From positions 70,896,028 to 70,956,027 of the forward strand of contig NC_088295.1 of the NCBI RefSeq assembly GCF_032854445.1: a DNA stretch of 60,000 bases, written 5' to 3'. Shown here piece by piece: positions 15,201 through 21,655 of the stretch. The DNA comes from Liolophura sinensis. Lineage: Eukaryota > Mollusca > Polyplacophora > Chitonida > Chitonidae. Each line of letters opens with the position of its first letter. Positions within the stretch are counted from its first letter, which is position 1. The translations under genes and the position numbers were made by a program. Under the pieces are notes generated by a model. That model had not been told where the DNA came from and ran no database searches. It saw nothing but the letters and a program-made list of their open reading frames with translations.

Positions 15201-17838
15201 GTGTTCACTGACTCCATATACTGAAGTCATTTTATTTTATAGCTATGTTGTCATTGTTGGGGACATTCCTTCTTTCCCTATAGGATTCCTGATGATGGTA
15301 ACAAAGCTAAATGACTGTTGTACTTCTATTCTTCACAGGAATGGTCACACTTACCATTCTGGTTCCTCCAAGGCACCAGCAGCTGAATCTGAAGGAATCA
15401 AAAAGTGGAGATATATACAGTAATCAATATTCCCTCATGACTAAATGTACTACACGGAATGGTACACGAATATTTAGATTCTACAGTGTTACAAGCCATA
15501 ATTTCCTTGAAAATGCTGAACAAAACACCGAGAGACATCCTCAATACAAATAATACATTTGAAATGGAAAAAAAAAAATGACAAATGTTTCAGGCATTAG
15601 TCAACCGGCCATACTTAGCTCAAATCATAAGGAAATGCAAACTAGAGCTCAGTTCAAAATAAAACATTCCTGGTCAGTTCAGTAATTACTGCCACTTTAC
15701 TATGAATGTGTGAGGGCTAATACCTGACATGCTGGACTCTTCTTGCTCTGCTGGGTAATAATACATGTCAGACTCCACATCTTCATCCATCTCTGCATCA
15801 GACGACTTGGATTCTTGAGCCATGGCTTCTGATGCAAGTTGACGACTCCTACGAGGAGGCCTGTTCCTGTTAATAAACATACATAATTGTTCAATCCTTT
15901 CCACATGGCCTATCACTTAAATTAAAACGTAAGCAATACTGAAAATAAAAACATATTGTAGCAAGGTACATGTATTCACATATTAATGTAATTAAAGAAT
16001 TCAAAAAATTACATCTTTGAAACAAAAGTGCAACCTGAACGAATTGAAATGAACAGAGGTTTCTCTCTTCTACACTACAAATTATGGAGATTTTTATCAT
16101 TTTAGATTTACTTCTTCCTCTTTGGAATTGGTGAAGCCACTCCATCTTTTCGAGGTCGCCCAGGTCCTCTTCGACTGGAGATGCCCAAAAATTCTGAGTG
16201 CATGGTAGCGTCTCCCTGAAGCGAATAGTCTTCAGTAAGACCAGTCATCTCTTCTGGACCTTCAGATCTTAGTTTTCCGGCCCCATGTGCCACAGCAGCT
16301 ATTGCCTGACTGATGTTGTCTTCAGCTACATTTTCCGATGCCACCTTTGTCTCAACAGCACTTGGTTGTCCCTCAACTTCCAGCTTTACTGAACTTAAGT
16401 CAGGCTCTACTTTAACAGATGCCTGCACCATAGGGCTGCTACAACTCTGCACCCTTGCAGAAGTTCCTGCTGGAGCTTCTGTTGTTCCAGACTCTGTAGT
16501 TTCCACAGCAGTCTCCTGTTCACCCTCCTTGTTGTCATGCTCGCGTGTGGGTTCAATGACACTGGCAGACTCACGCTCCTGACTCCCAGCAACACAATCC
16601 ACACTTTCTTTTTTGACTTCAGAAGCTGAAATGATAGGCAGATGTCTTTGTTCAGTATTCTAAAACACATACAAGACTCGGTATAAATTTCCATACAATA
16701 TACAAAAGTTTGTGTTGAAACTAATAGTCATCCAGTTAAGGGAAACGAAGAAAAGTTTCACATACACATACGACAGGATGAGTAAAAGACCAAGTCAACA
16801 CACAAATGAATGAGTTTCAAATAACGTACACATATATGTATTTATTTTATACATAAAAGTCTAAAAGCACTAGGGCCTACACACAGTAATATAACAAGTG
16901 GTAAGAAAAGTGAAAAAAAAAAAAAACACACACACACACATGGATAAATATAAACAGCACATTTGTAGATGACTGAAGCAATCATAAACAGGCCTGAATA
17001 TGCACAGGATGTGGCAAGAATTAAATCAATTAAGAAATCAATTAAATCAATGAAAAAATTCACTTATTTTGGCCTGTGTTGGTCTTGACACCATAGCAAT
17101 GGAATTTACTTTGTCCTCTAATCCCATTACGAGGTTCAGTATATCCATTTGTCCTTGCTGTACAGAGAATACCTTTAACTTCATGACACTTGAGCATCAA
17201 CAATGGAACAAGTCTGTGCTTTCATCATCCTCTTCATCATCATCGTCACTGCACACACTAGCAGTGTTACTGCCGAGAAGTTCTGTGGCAGGACTATTCC
17301 AGTCACGAATTTCAGTGTCATGAGTGTGCACATTGATGTCTATATCCGCTAGTTCTCCAAAGGTACAGCCAAAGAGATCATGAGCTAGCTTCACGAGAGC
17401 CAGGGGAATGTCGTTGTCATCATTGTCATCCTTTGATGCTGACACATTTTTGTAACTGCGAAACCCACATTTCATAACACACTTCTGAATTGTGGGCTTG
17501 TCCACTTCCTTCCAGGCACTTGCTATCTAGTATACAGCCGGGCATCTTGAAACCATTCCAAGCATAGCTGATTGATGCCTTCATTCCCGGTCACTCGGCT
17601 CTGTATTTTAAGTTGGCTGACATGTTTGACATGTAATTCTTGATAATGTCGTTTTTCTATCATAGTACCATTTGCAACTGGGTTTTTCCGACGCCAAGTT
17701 CTTTGTCGATTTTCAGAGTGCTTTTCTTCTGTTTCTCAGCAAGTTCAATCCCTTGCATATGTTGTTCCAGAGTTAGAACTTTGCAGTAGAACAGCAATGA
17801 CATGATAGGAGTTGGTTTTAACACAGTTCACCTGCCAT
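134..17838 (-). CDS. KMT2C: KMT2C/KMT2D (MLL3/4) orthologue, N-terminal half, multi-exon, runs off left edge
   Basis: Large chromatin regulator. In the known family it is the catalytic core of the COMPASS-like complex that monomethylates H3K4 at enhancers. Only the N-terminal, reader-rich half is in the window. From the first residue of exon 16112-16625 the order is: AT-hook (about 150-160), extended PHD finger (about 230-435), PHD2 (about 435-495), PHD3 (about 490-535), PHD4 with a cysteine-rich linker (about 535-635), basic linkers (about 700-780), PHD5-7 (about 813-1000), proline-rich segment (about 1000-1040), the YLQEAFFGK motif (about 1270), and the HMG box (from about 1628). All 33 exons were assembled from GT-AG sites with matching phases. 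Diagnostic strings such as LLLCDDCDISYHTYCLNPPL and GRLIACTQCGQCYHPYCVS match the vertebrate proteins closely. Drosophila splits this gene into lpt and trr; this window covers the lpt-like half. I infer one KMT2C/D gene; the SET end is not visible. Confidence 0.93.
208..2311. other. Intron of the KMT2C/D gene hosting a DNA transposon
   Basis: 2.1 kb intron, much longer than most introns of this gene. Over half is the pogo-like element at 376-1621. No additional exon was seen; the short open frames have no recognisable family features. Confidence 0.8.
376..1621. mobile_element. Pogo/Tigger-like non-autonomous DNA transposon (about 1.25 kb)
   Basis: The left end reads AGTGTAGCCTCGCTATAA and the inverted right end reads AGTGTATCCTGGCTATAG: 15 of 18 match, and GATATAGCGGGC-type repeats lie just inside. 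A similar block (gggatataac) occurs near 1330. Terminal repeats built from CCTCGCTATA and ATATAGCGGG are typical of pogo/Tigger elements. No transposase is visible, so it is non-autonomous or gutted. A TA flank is consistent but ambiguous. Confidence 0.7.
2312..2514 (-). CDS. KMT2C: KMT2C/D exon: approach to HMG box
   Basis: 203 nt. It encodes SVLKWEKDELLGEWATVSPV, then LFANQVHPELKVEFP. Matches the STLKWEKEEALGEMATVAPVLYTNINFPNLKEEFPDW region just before the vertebrate HMG box. Confidence 0.96.
2830..3079 (-). CDS. KMT2C: KMT2C/D exon: Gly/Pro-rich linker
   Basis: 250 nt. It encodes a Gly/Pro/His-rich region (PPPPPQPPHHPGMGLVPPG), probably disordered. Phase 1 in and phase 0-offset out match the neighbours. 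The opposite strand is also open here, but only because of composition. Confidence 0.87.
3226..3318 (-). CDS. KMT2C: KMT2C/D exon: KTVEDLIKGVL segment
   Basis: 93 nt. It encodes GLPHIDSKTVEDLIKGVLDP. Compare ELGGKDVEDLFTAVLSP in KMT2C. Confidence 0.9.
3515..3661 (-). CDS. KMT2C: KMT2C/D exon: LSPSLDxV segment
   Basis: 147 nt. It encodes an acidic stretch, then ARILSPSLDVVKNIDVDNML. Compare LSPELDKMVTDGAIL in KMT2C. Confidence 0.88.
3798..3887 (-). CDS. KMT2C: KMT2C/D exon: acidic hydrophobic segment
   Basis: 90 nt. It encodes GDLKDILPSDLLPHDADFFD, then ILELAKES. Possible short interaction helices; only loosely similar to vertebrates. Confidence 0.85.
4126..4417 (-). CDS. KMT2C: KMT2C/D exon: EAFFGK motif and proline tract
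   Basis: 292 nt. It begins EAFFGKSLLDVSKE, then a disordered Ser/Pro region with a PPAPPPPPPPAPP run. Confidence 0.93.
4901..5019 (-). CDS. KMT2C: KMT2C/D exon: basic region before YLQEAFFGK
   Basis: 119 nt, phase 0 out. It encodes DKPKKKRRGKKKLPLEENYP, then MYLQ. With the next exon this gives YLQEAFFGK, a nearly invariant KMT2C/D motif. Confidence 0.94.
5136..5249 (-). CDS. KMT2C: KMT2C/D exon: GGFIVRHRKS motif, partly tandem-duplicated
   Basis: 114 nt. It encodes VGGFIVRHRKSFKRQTSEQA, then an acidic stretch. The acceptor-proximal part and its acceptor are copied 116 bp upstream (5314-5429). The downstream copy, used here, is the only one with the complete exon and donor. Confidence 0.9.
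5198..5429. repeat. Tandem duplication, 2 x 116 bp, spanning a splice acceptor
   Basis: Copy 1 is 5198-5313 and copy 2 is 5314-5429, read as identical, with four more matching bases (gaag) after copy 2. Each unit holds intron sequence, the acceptor and the first 52 nt of the KMT2C/D exon encoding GGFIVRHRKS. Identity points to a recent event or an assembly artefact. Confidence 0.95.
5455..5725. repeat. Copy of dispersed repeat family A
   Basis: Diverged match to 27120-27560. Shared strings include ggtagaaaggctac / ggtagcaaggctac, tgtgcaaaacctcagctcaa / tgtgcaaaccctgagctcaa and accacccctaacatt. No coding capacity or clear terminal repeats. Lies in a KMT2C/D intron. Confidence 0.6.
5812..6060 (-). 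CDS. KMT2C: KMT2C/D exon: acidic linker ending in KKKRTRKPLKVG
   Basis: 249 nt. Low-complexity, then GVKKKRTRKPLKVG, which joins GVGGFIVRHRKS. This equals the GVKKRKRKPYRPGIGGFMVRQR motif of KMT2C. Confidence 0.92.
6323..6526 (-). CDS. KMT2C: KMT2C/D exon: conserved DGV element and basic region
   Basis: 204 nt. It encodes ESPKHFLMDGVYVSASGRDQ, aligning with the family's YTQDGVCLTESG motif, then a Lys/Arg-rich stretch (EKKKSRNRAKK) and an acidic tail. Confidence 0.92.
6884..7003 (-). CDS. KMT2C: KMT2C/D exon: proline-rich linker
   Basis: 120 nt, about half proline codons (runs such as PPPPPPPLPPP), ending YVPKEP. KEP joins ESPKHFLMDGV in the next exon, as KEPEPQYFRFEGV does in KMT2D. Confidence 0.88.
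7299..7411 (-). CDS. KMT2C: KMT2C/D exon: PHD finger 7, second half
   Basis: 113 nt. It encodes WLHALCDGLKSEEDAERAAD and then FGYHCYFCRP. The WMHAxC, EEDxExAAD and FxCxxCRP pattern is diagnostic for KMT2C/D. Confidence 0.97.
7834..7998 (-). CDS. KMT2C: KMT2C/D exon: PHD finger 7, first half
   Basis: 165 nt. It encodes CVCCVNCAATTPGFGCQW, NNYTQCGACHS, CPVCRKAYKEEELI and QCVQCDR. Closely matches the corresponding KMT2C/D segment. Confidence 0.97.
8425..8606 (-). CDS. KMT2C: KMT2C/D exon: end of PHD5 and PHD finger 6
   Basis: 182 nt. It encodes KGWRCLDCTVCEGCGK, then LLLCDDCDISYHTYCLNPPL and GTWKCKW. The aromatic and acidic residues of this methyl-lysine reader fold are kept. Confidence 0.98.
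8800..8904 (-). CDS. KMT2C: KMT2C/D exon: PHD finger 5
   Basis: 105 nt, phase 0 at both ends. It encodes DMCKSCGSYGNGDEGRLIA, then CTQCGQCYHPYCVSIK. Nearly identical to the vertebrate PHD that starts the KMT2C/D cluster. Confidence 0.97.
9771..9875 (-). CDS. KMT2C: KMT2C/D exon: linker before second PHD cluster
   Basis: 105 nt, phase 0 at both ends. It ends STIVIASSKDNFTLDQ, equivalent to the NTVVLFSSSDKFTLNQ that precedes DMCVVCGSFG in KMT2C. Confidence 0.92.
10173..10262 (-). CDS. KMT2C: KMT2C/D exon: basic linker
   Basis: 90 nt, phase 0 at both ends. It encodes GRHLAAEKRRQRPSFADKRR, then GPKAKVKSGQ. Compare GRSKLKSGIG in KMT2C. Likely nuclear-localising and disordered. Confidence 0.85.
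10321..10485 (-). mobile_element. SINE relic, minus orientation
   Basis: Contains caagaatatttcatttatacaac, ggtgggaggaaacc and ccagagaggaagtcaacatgagatggacttgaat. This is the reverse complement of the SINE body and head-adjacent part seen at 50744-50994. The tRNA-like head is missing. In a KMT2C/D intron. Confidence 0.65.
10547..10699 (-). CDS. KMT2C: KMT2C/D exon: Gly/Lys/Arg-rich linker
   Basis: 153 nt, phase 0 at both ends. It encodes GPGKGKPGAVARKRMGAGRP, a basic segment resembling the KRRPRGAGLSGRGG region before the second PHD cluster in KMT2C. Possible DNA-contacting tail. Confidence 0.85.
11009..11136 (-). CDS. KMT2C: KMT2C/D exon: acidic linker
   Basis: 128 nt, encoding an Asp/Ser-rich, probably disordered segment (DDSYLLDDPLPDS, MDIDMVAIDK). 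Splice phases match both neighbours. Confidence 0.8.
11254..11311 (-). CDS. KMT2C: KMT2C/D exon: short acidic linker
   Basis: 58 nt, encoding GDVGSFIPVAEDSFDEISK. No recognised domain. Retained because splice phases match on both sides. Confidence 0.78.
11733..11847 (-). CDS. KMT2C: KMT2C/D exon: PHD4 C-terminal half
   Basis: 115 nt. It encodes YVHADCDESVDSS, then YMCPSCKKHGYP. This completes PHD4 (compare RWVHLECDKPTD and YICMYCKHLG). Confidence 0.93.
12120..12310 (-). CDS. KMT2C: KMT2C/D exon: cysteine-rich linker and start of PHD4
   Basis: 191 nt, phase 0 in, phase 2 out. It encodes NCRVCGDCGARTPG, VCDSCYQQR, CPLCGKAYRH and MVQCNLCRK. Matches the NCRICIECGTRS and CDNCYQQQDNLCPFCGKCY region of KMT2C. 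Confidence 0.95.
12557..12671 (-). CDS. KMT2C: KMT2C/D exon: PHD finger 3
   Basis: 115 nt. It encodes QPGDDSKMLVCDTCDKGYH, then TFCLKPV and NGWKCK. Almost identical to SKMLVCDTCDKGYHTFCL of human KMT2C/D. Confidence 0.97.
12734..12890 (+). mobile_element. SINE 3' body, truncated
   Basis: Body gggaaggtctg...caacctgcggatggtc...ccaccatgatgctagc...aagtgaaatattcttgagta, ending in (aata)n. Same family as 31971-32223 but without the tRNA head. In a KMT2C/D intron. Confidence 0.8.
13065..13242 (-). CDS. KMT2C: KMT2C/D exon: PHD finger 2 and start of PHD3
   Basis: 178 nt. It encodes CVVCETPGNIIEQLFCTSC, then GQHYHGSCL, AGWQCPDCKICQTC. Close to vertebrate CAVCDSPGDLLDQFFCTTC and AGWQCPECKVC. Confidence 0.96.
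13412..13469 (-). CDS. KMT2C: KMT2C/D exon: end of extended PHD
   Basis: 58 nt. It encodes DIKTMSLLCPDHTEQAETI. CPDH gives the last Cys and His ligands of the extended PHD. Confidence 0.92.
13618..13722 (-). CDS. KMT2C: KMT2C/D exon: extended PHD, core zinc ligands
   Basis: 105 nt, phase 0 at both ends. It encodes KCNYCHRYGATISC, then CNKKYHYPCASGGGCFQ, the C-X2-C...C...H-X2-C core of the extended PHD. Confidence 0.95.
14329..14438 (-). CDS. KMT2C: KMT2C/D exon: extended PHD, first zinc knuckle
   Basis: 110 nt. It encodes HTLAHHCCAAWSEGV, supplying His/Cys ligands of the pre-PHD zinc knuckle, then the connector VDRAVFAGYLQ. Joined in frame to KCNYCHRYGA. Confidence 0.93.
14599..14735 (-). 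CDS. KMT2C: KMT2C/D exon: linker inside the extended PHD region
   Basis: 137 nt, phase 2 in, phase 1 out. It encodes SKSPRR and then a predicted helical segment (IIQIVNELSRVGYQEDTDV) ending LFEPSG. Vertebrate KMT2C has a similar ELSLVGLPDAIDIQALF block at this place. Confidence 0.9.
14882..15085 (-). CDS. KMT2C: KMT2C/D exon: start of extended PHD region
   Basis: 204 nt. It encodes CGRICAFCNCGEKSLLGQGE, matching the CAFCYCGEKSSLGQGDL-type motif of KMT2C, then a basic Ser/Arg linker. A second donor (gtaagc) 18 nt downstream would add six residues in frame (exon left end at 14864). Confidence 0.92.
15355..15388 (-). CDS. KMT2C: KMT2C/D 34-nt microexon before the extended PHD
   Basis: 34 nt between acceptor ccttcag and donor gtaagt. 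It encodes DSAAGALEEPE plus part of a Cys codon and leads into CGRICAFCNCGE of the next exon. It is included because both flanking phases require it: the neighbours do not join in frame without it. Confidence 0.75.
15724..15866 (-). CDS. KMT2C: KMT2C/D exon: basic then acidic linker
   Basis: 143 nt, phase 2 in, phase 1 out. It begins NRPPRRSRQLASEAM and continues with an acidic stretch (DAEMDEDVESD). The splice joins it in frame to the AT-hook exon. Confidence 0.85.
16112..16625 (-). CDS. KMT2C: KMT2C/D exon: acidic N-terminus with AT-hook
   Basis: 514 nt, phase 1 in, phase 2 out. It encodes a Glu/Ser/Thr-rich, probably disordered region. The RRGPGRPRKDG AT-hook near the end is followed by basic PIPKRKK, equivalent to the RGRPRKDG motif at the start of vertebrate KMT2C. 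The first in-frame Met is deep inside the exon (SSPMVQ), so translation should begin upstream. Confidence 0.88.
17197..17804 (-). pseudogene. Tigger/pogo transposase relic with catalytic core deleted
   Basis: Minus-strand reading frames begin near 17804 with a CENP-B/Tigger-type helix-turn-helix: LTLEQHMQGIELAEK, then KELGVGKTQLQMV and GNEGINQLCLEWFQDAR. After about 40 nt the sequence jumps to the C-terminal motif DKPTIQKCVMKCGFRSYKN, followed by an acidic tail (DDDDEEDDES) and a stop at 17197. Full Tigger proteins are several hundred residues, with a DDE domain between these parts; here it is absent and a stop interrupts the join. It is therefore dead or an internally deleted derivative. It sits in intron 1 of KMT2C/D next to the proposed promoter. 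Confidence 0.75.
17832..17838 (-). CDS. KMT2C: Candidate KMT2C/D start exon (ATG plus 4 nt)
   Basis: The next exon (16112-16625) needs a partner ending with one base of a codon. ATG GCA G followed by gtgaac at 17831 fits and gives M-A-A-S-E-V-K-K. A two-codon uORF (ATG GAA TAA) ends just before it. If the UTR is spliced, an acceptor ending in gacag lies at 17863-17865. Three CCAAT boxes sit just upstream. A stronger donor at 19514 (exon end GG/gtaagt) is out of phase with the next exon and would have to be 5' UTR. Short and unproven. Confidence 0.35.
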
Positions 17839-17883
17839 ATTTATTCCATGAAAAGAATTCCCCTGTCGATGATTACAAGTGTG

Positions 17884-17944
17884 ATTGGTCATTAAAACAA
17901 TAAACCTTGAAGCTATTGGTTAATGAAGAAGCTAATTGATTGGT
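17884..17944 (-). promoter_or_regulatory. Triple CCAAT-box promoter candidate
   Basis: Three ATTGGT motifs (CCAAT on the minus strand) start at 17884, 17915 and 17939, spaced 31 and 24 bp. This is the classic multi-NF-Y arrangement. They lie 46-106 bp upstream of the candidate KMT2C/D start codon at 17838. A minus-strand CAAAATGGCGGTC (YY1-like) is centred near 18016. Alternatively this was the promoter of the adjoining Tigger relic. Confidence 0.4.
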
Positions 17945-19514
17945 CAAGGAAAAGCAGCAGTTTACAAGACTGCAAATTTTCAATCCCTGTAAAAGCTGGC
18001 GAAGTTGGTGACCGCCATTTTGGAATTTTCGAAGCGCCTGGTCATCGGCTAATTGCCCATGGATCAAGTCTTCTGGACACATGAAAGAGGTTTCTATTGG
18101 ATTTTTGTTACCAAATATAGAGGCCACTGGACGTGTTAGACAGGTGCCCACATATTACAGGTCATTTAACATGGAAATTCGCTTGATCGCGGCAAAGAGT
18201 GGCCGTTTAGAGCAGATGGACACTACTTACAGGTGATCGCAAGTACATGTTGGACTGTATACCAAAACTGAAAGGGAGATCAGTCCTTCATGTAATGCTA
18301 ACAAACCATTAAGTAAGTTTACTTGTTTGTTTCACGGTGCTTAGTTACACGTCCTGTTTATAATCTGATCATGTCAGAAACTGTTCAGATTCAATGCGGA
18401 CATTTAGAGAGATGCTTTACGATTATGTCATGTCAAAGTCACCAGGCAGTAAAACATTAAAGGCTTGAATTCAATCCACGCAAGGCTATACCTATACTGA
18501 CAGGTTAATAGGATCACTGTGAGTTGTTACTAGTGGCATAACAAGGAGAAACATGTACTCTGTATATGCATACAATTTGAAGAGAAAAGTGAATAACTAG
18601 TGGCATACTGGGGGCAAGGGAAACTTGTTTATTTTTTATGTATATGTGATGCATTAACAATTACAGCCATTTGAGTTGTAATGCGACATATCAATAGTTT
18701 AATGACCCTTAATACTGATCAAGTAGTCTTTTCACCAAAGAGCTTCATCTGTCGTCCTTCACTTCAATTATGTAATCTGAAACTAATCTTCCAAACTTGT
18801 TCCCAATGAGAGGGATGACATTCTGTGAAAGTATCATACCTACTTTCACAAAACATAGACATATTTCTTGAACTTTTTTGTGTATTAAGGCATTTTATTG
18901 GTTATACTGCCGTAAGGCAACATCATTTACAAGAAAAGTTACAAAAAAATGATTTACAAAGTTTTGTAAAAGTGCACCCAGTCAATTGAAATTTGTATTA
19001 TGTAGGAAAACTGTAACTAGTTGAAAGTATTCATCAGTTTGTAGTGAAAATGTTAAGCCCATTTGTCACAATAGCAAATTCATCCAGGATGGCTATCTTG
19101 CCTGGATTTCCAATCGAAGTTTGGGGCTTATAATTAGTGCATGTACAAAGGTTTGTAAAGCCCAAATACTATTTCAGAAAACTGAATTTATGCTGACAAT
19201 GACACTAACAAAACCGTTATGTTCACATTGAAAAGGCTGTTCATAAACCTCCCTGGAATAAAGACAGTCATCGTTATCGTCCATACTGTTGAAGTCCATA
19301 TAAAACATTCATCATAACGTCTGTGTTAATGAATCCATGTTGATGACACTACCATCATTACTGTTCAATGTATGCATGCATGCAAGCAAGCGTCCAGCAT
19401 GGTCGTCGTTATCTAGATAAGATCATCATTTTTGCGACGAAGGACACACAAACAAATATTTCTTCCCATGAACTAACTTAATTGGTACTATCAACTCTGA
19501 CACAAGCAACTTAC
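17945..19514. other. Non-coding interval upstream of proposed KMT2C/D start
   Basis: AT-rich sequence. A 92-codon minus-strand open frame (17873-18151) has no recognisable domain. If the CpG-rich block is the promoter, this is the 5' intron of the gene. Confidence 0.5.
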
Positions 19515-20110
19515 CCATTTCTGTGTTTAACGTTCTTGCAGAACGACATTTTTAACTTTCATCTTGTTTGATCAGTCCAAACACGGGGAAGCCGGTCAGC
19601 GACAGTTTGGGAAACGGCGTTAGGCTGCAGGCTCTGCACTTGATCGGATCCGTTTTCAGTAAAACCGTTGTGTCCCTAGCAAAATTTTATGAAGTTAACT
19701 AGCTAGTCAAAATGACTATTCACCTAAAACTGTTAATAAATGAAATCCATGATGAACAATCGAGTGTTTAGAAGCGATGACGGACACGGGCCGTGCCGGG
19801 GCTTGGCACGGTCAAAGCGACGACGGTCCCCCCGCGAGAGGGGAAATCAGACGGTGGGGCTGTATCGTTTGAAGTTCTTTACCCTCGATCGCTCCAAGCA
19901 GCGGTTGAAACTGCAGCATCAGATTTAAAAACATTTCTTAAACCTAAGCCCCAATTAATTATACGACTAATCTACACACTAAAAACGGTACAAAATAGGA
20001 CGGGAGCATCTCTTGTAATCTGACTCCCCGTCCTGCACACTGCCATGATAACCGAAGAGGGTTGTGGACCGATCCGAGGTAGAAAATAGTTCCCCGGAAG
20101 TAACAATGTG
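19515..20110. promoter_or_regulatory. CpG-rich block with 5' exon donor; possible alternative promoter
   Basis: Marked rise in G+C and CpG compared with flanks (for example cgcgagagggg, cgatcgctcc). On the minus strand a strong donor GG/gtaagt sits at 19514. An ATG 34 nt before it would be out of phase with exon 16112-16625, so if used it is 5' UTR. Also contains stem-forming sequence (see findings). Confidence 0.4.
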
Positions 20111-20771
20111 ACCAGTTTTATTAATGGTTTAGGATAAAATTCAATAAGCATAATTTTTACAGTACTTCTTGGTTCATTTGAACGTATGTGTAAATGCAAA
20201 GTAACATTTTCCTGCATTGTTCCTAGAACTTGCGCAGGGAACTACATTGTTGATTTTGCCCATGAATCGCGTAGCCTAGTTTTTGTTATGCTAATGCCCG
20301 AGCTAATAACTGAAAGGGTCGACCCAGAAAGTGTTGCTAGATGTACACAAGCATCTCCTGTGGATGCATCAATTAATCTGAAAGATGTACAGAATTTCGT
20401 AAATGTTGAAAAGATGTGTAGCGGTTAGCCGTGGTTTAACTGGAAACGATGTCTGAGTCAGTAGAGGTGACGCTGCGTTGTTAACAAGCTCGTTCGCGTC
20501 ATTACCACGTTTACCACGAAGCGTTTCCATCATTCGGCCACCGCCCCACTTTGGCCTAGTTTTAACCGTGGGCCCAACTCCAGACAAGGTGTTATGTATT
20601 ACCTGCATGCTCAGATGACAGAAACTTTCAACACCCCAACATCTGTATAGCAGAAAGTGAATGTTAGTGTGTTACTTCTATGTAAATCACCTTGTGCTTC
20701 TAGACATGTTAACTCATCTATGGCAACAAAGCATGAGAATGGTTAACGCTAAATTTTACTACGCACTAAAC

Positions 20772-20805
20772 CTGGGACTAGTATAATTAATTATGTTAGT
20801 CCCAG
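20772..20805. repeat. 34-bp near-perfect palindrome
   Basis: CTGGGACTA arms at 20772-20780 and 20797-20805 flank an ATAATTAATTAT centre. Only two base pairs are mismatched over 34 bp. Could form a cruciform, bind a dimeric factor or be a transposon end. Confidence 0.8.
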
Positions 20806-21501
20806 ACTAAATGAATGTCATCAGTTGGATATGCTGTATGCCTGTATATATTTACTACCGAAGTGTTATGCACCTAGTGGATTGGTGACAGTTCTGTGAA
20901 AAGGCATGGACACAGGAATAAATTTTTTCAAGGCTGTCTCCATGTATGACATAGGCCTACATGTAATACTATGGAAGAAGGTACGTGTAGCTACGCGCTG
21001 CACTTCATCCACATACATGTAGGTCTGTTTTCAGTACCTGCTATCATTTTGACTGAAGTTTGAAATAGAACTATGTATGGTAACAGTACTTACAGCTAAT
21101 CCAGTATTGTGACTACACTCTGACACTTCCTTGCTTGCTCCATATTCTTCCTTTACCATTCACTGATATGAACATGTGAAACTTTTTTCCTTTGTCAGCT
21201 TTATTTATAAGTAGTTCAGCAGGCTAACATGTGGAGCTAATGCAGATATCTATATATAGTGTTAATACATGTATATACGGATATTGGCTACCATACTTCA
21301 TTTTTTGGAAAAATCAGGCTATAGCCTGCCTACTCCAGGATATCAGTATAGTATTTCTGAAATGGCATCATTAAAAGCTAGGGATAAGACATCCATAAAT
21401 GTTGAGAAGCTAACTGGGATATACCATGACCCATTTTCTTGATACTTATCATATTTGACCAAGATTTGTGAAGCGATGAGCCTATAGCCAGCCCTCTCCG
21501 G

Positions 21502-21655
21502 CCATGCGTGGGAAGGTCTGCAGCAACCTGAGGATGGCCATGGGTTTCCACCGGGCTCTGCCCAGTTTTCTCCCACCATAATGCTGGCCGCAATTTTATA
21601 AGTGAAATATTCTTGAGTATGGCATAAAACACCAATCAAATGAATAAATAAATTT
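21502..21655 (+). mobile_element. SINE 3' body, truncated
   Basis: gcgtgggaaggtctgcagc...ccataatgctggccgc...ataagtgaaatattcttgag, ending in aaataaata. Same family as 31971-32223. tRNA head absent. Confidence 0.8.

Noticed and set aside
16313-16582. 89-codon plus-strand open frame inside the AT-hook exon
   Set aside because: Antisense shadow of the conserved minus-strand coding exon.
17873-18151. 92-codon minus-strand open frame upstream of KMT2C/D
   Set aside because: No domain recognised, its 3' end overlaps the CCAAT array, and it does not splice in phase to the next exon.
19740-20023. GC-rich segment resembling structured RNA
   Set aside because: I could not match it to rRNA, tRNA, snRNA or other known RNA by eye, so it is listed only as a finding.
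20369-20608. 79-codon minus-strand open frame in CpG-containing DNA
   Set aside because: Basic, low-complexity product without recognised motifs; may be a transposon edge but evidence is too thin.
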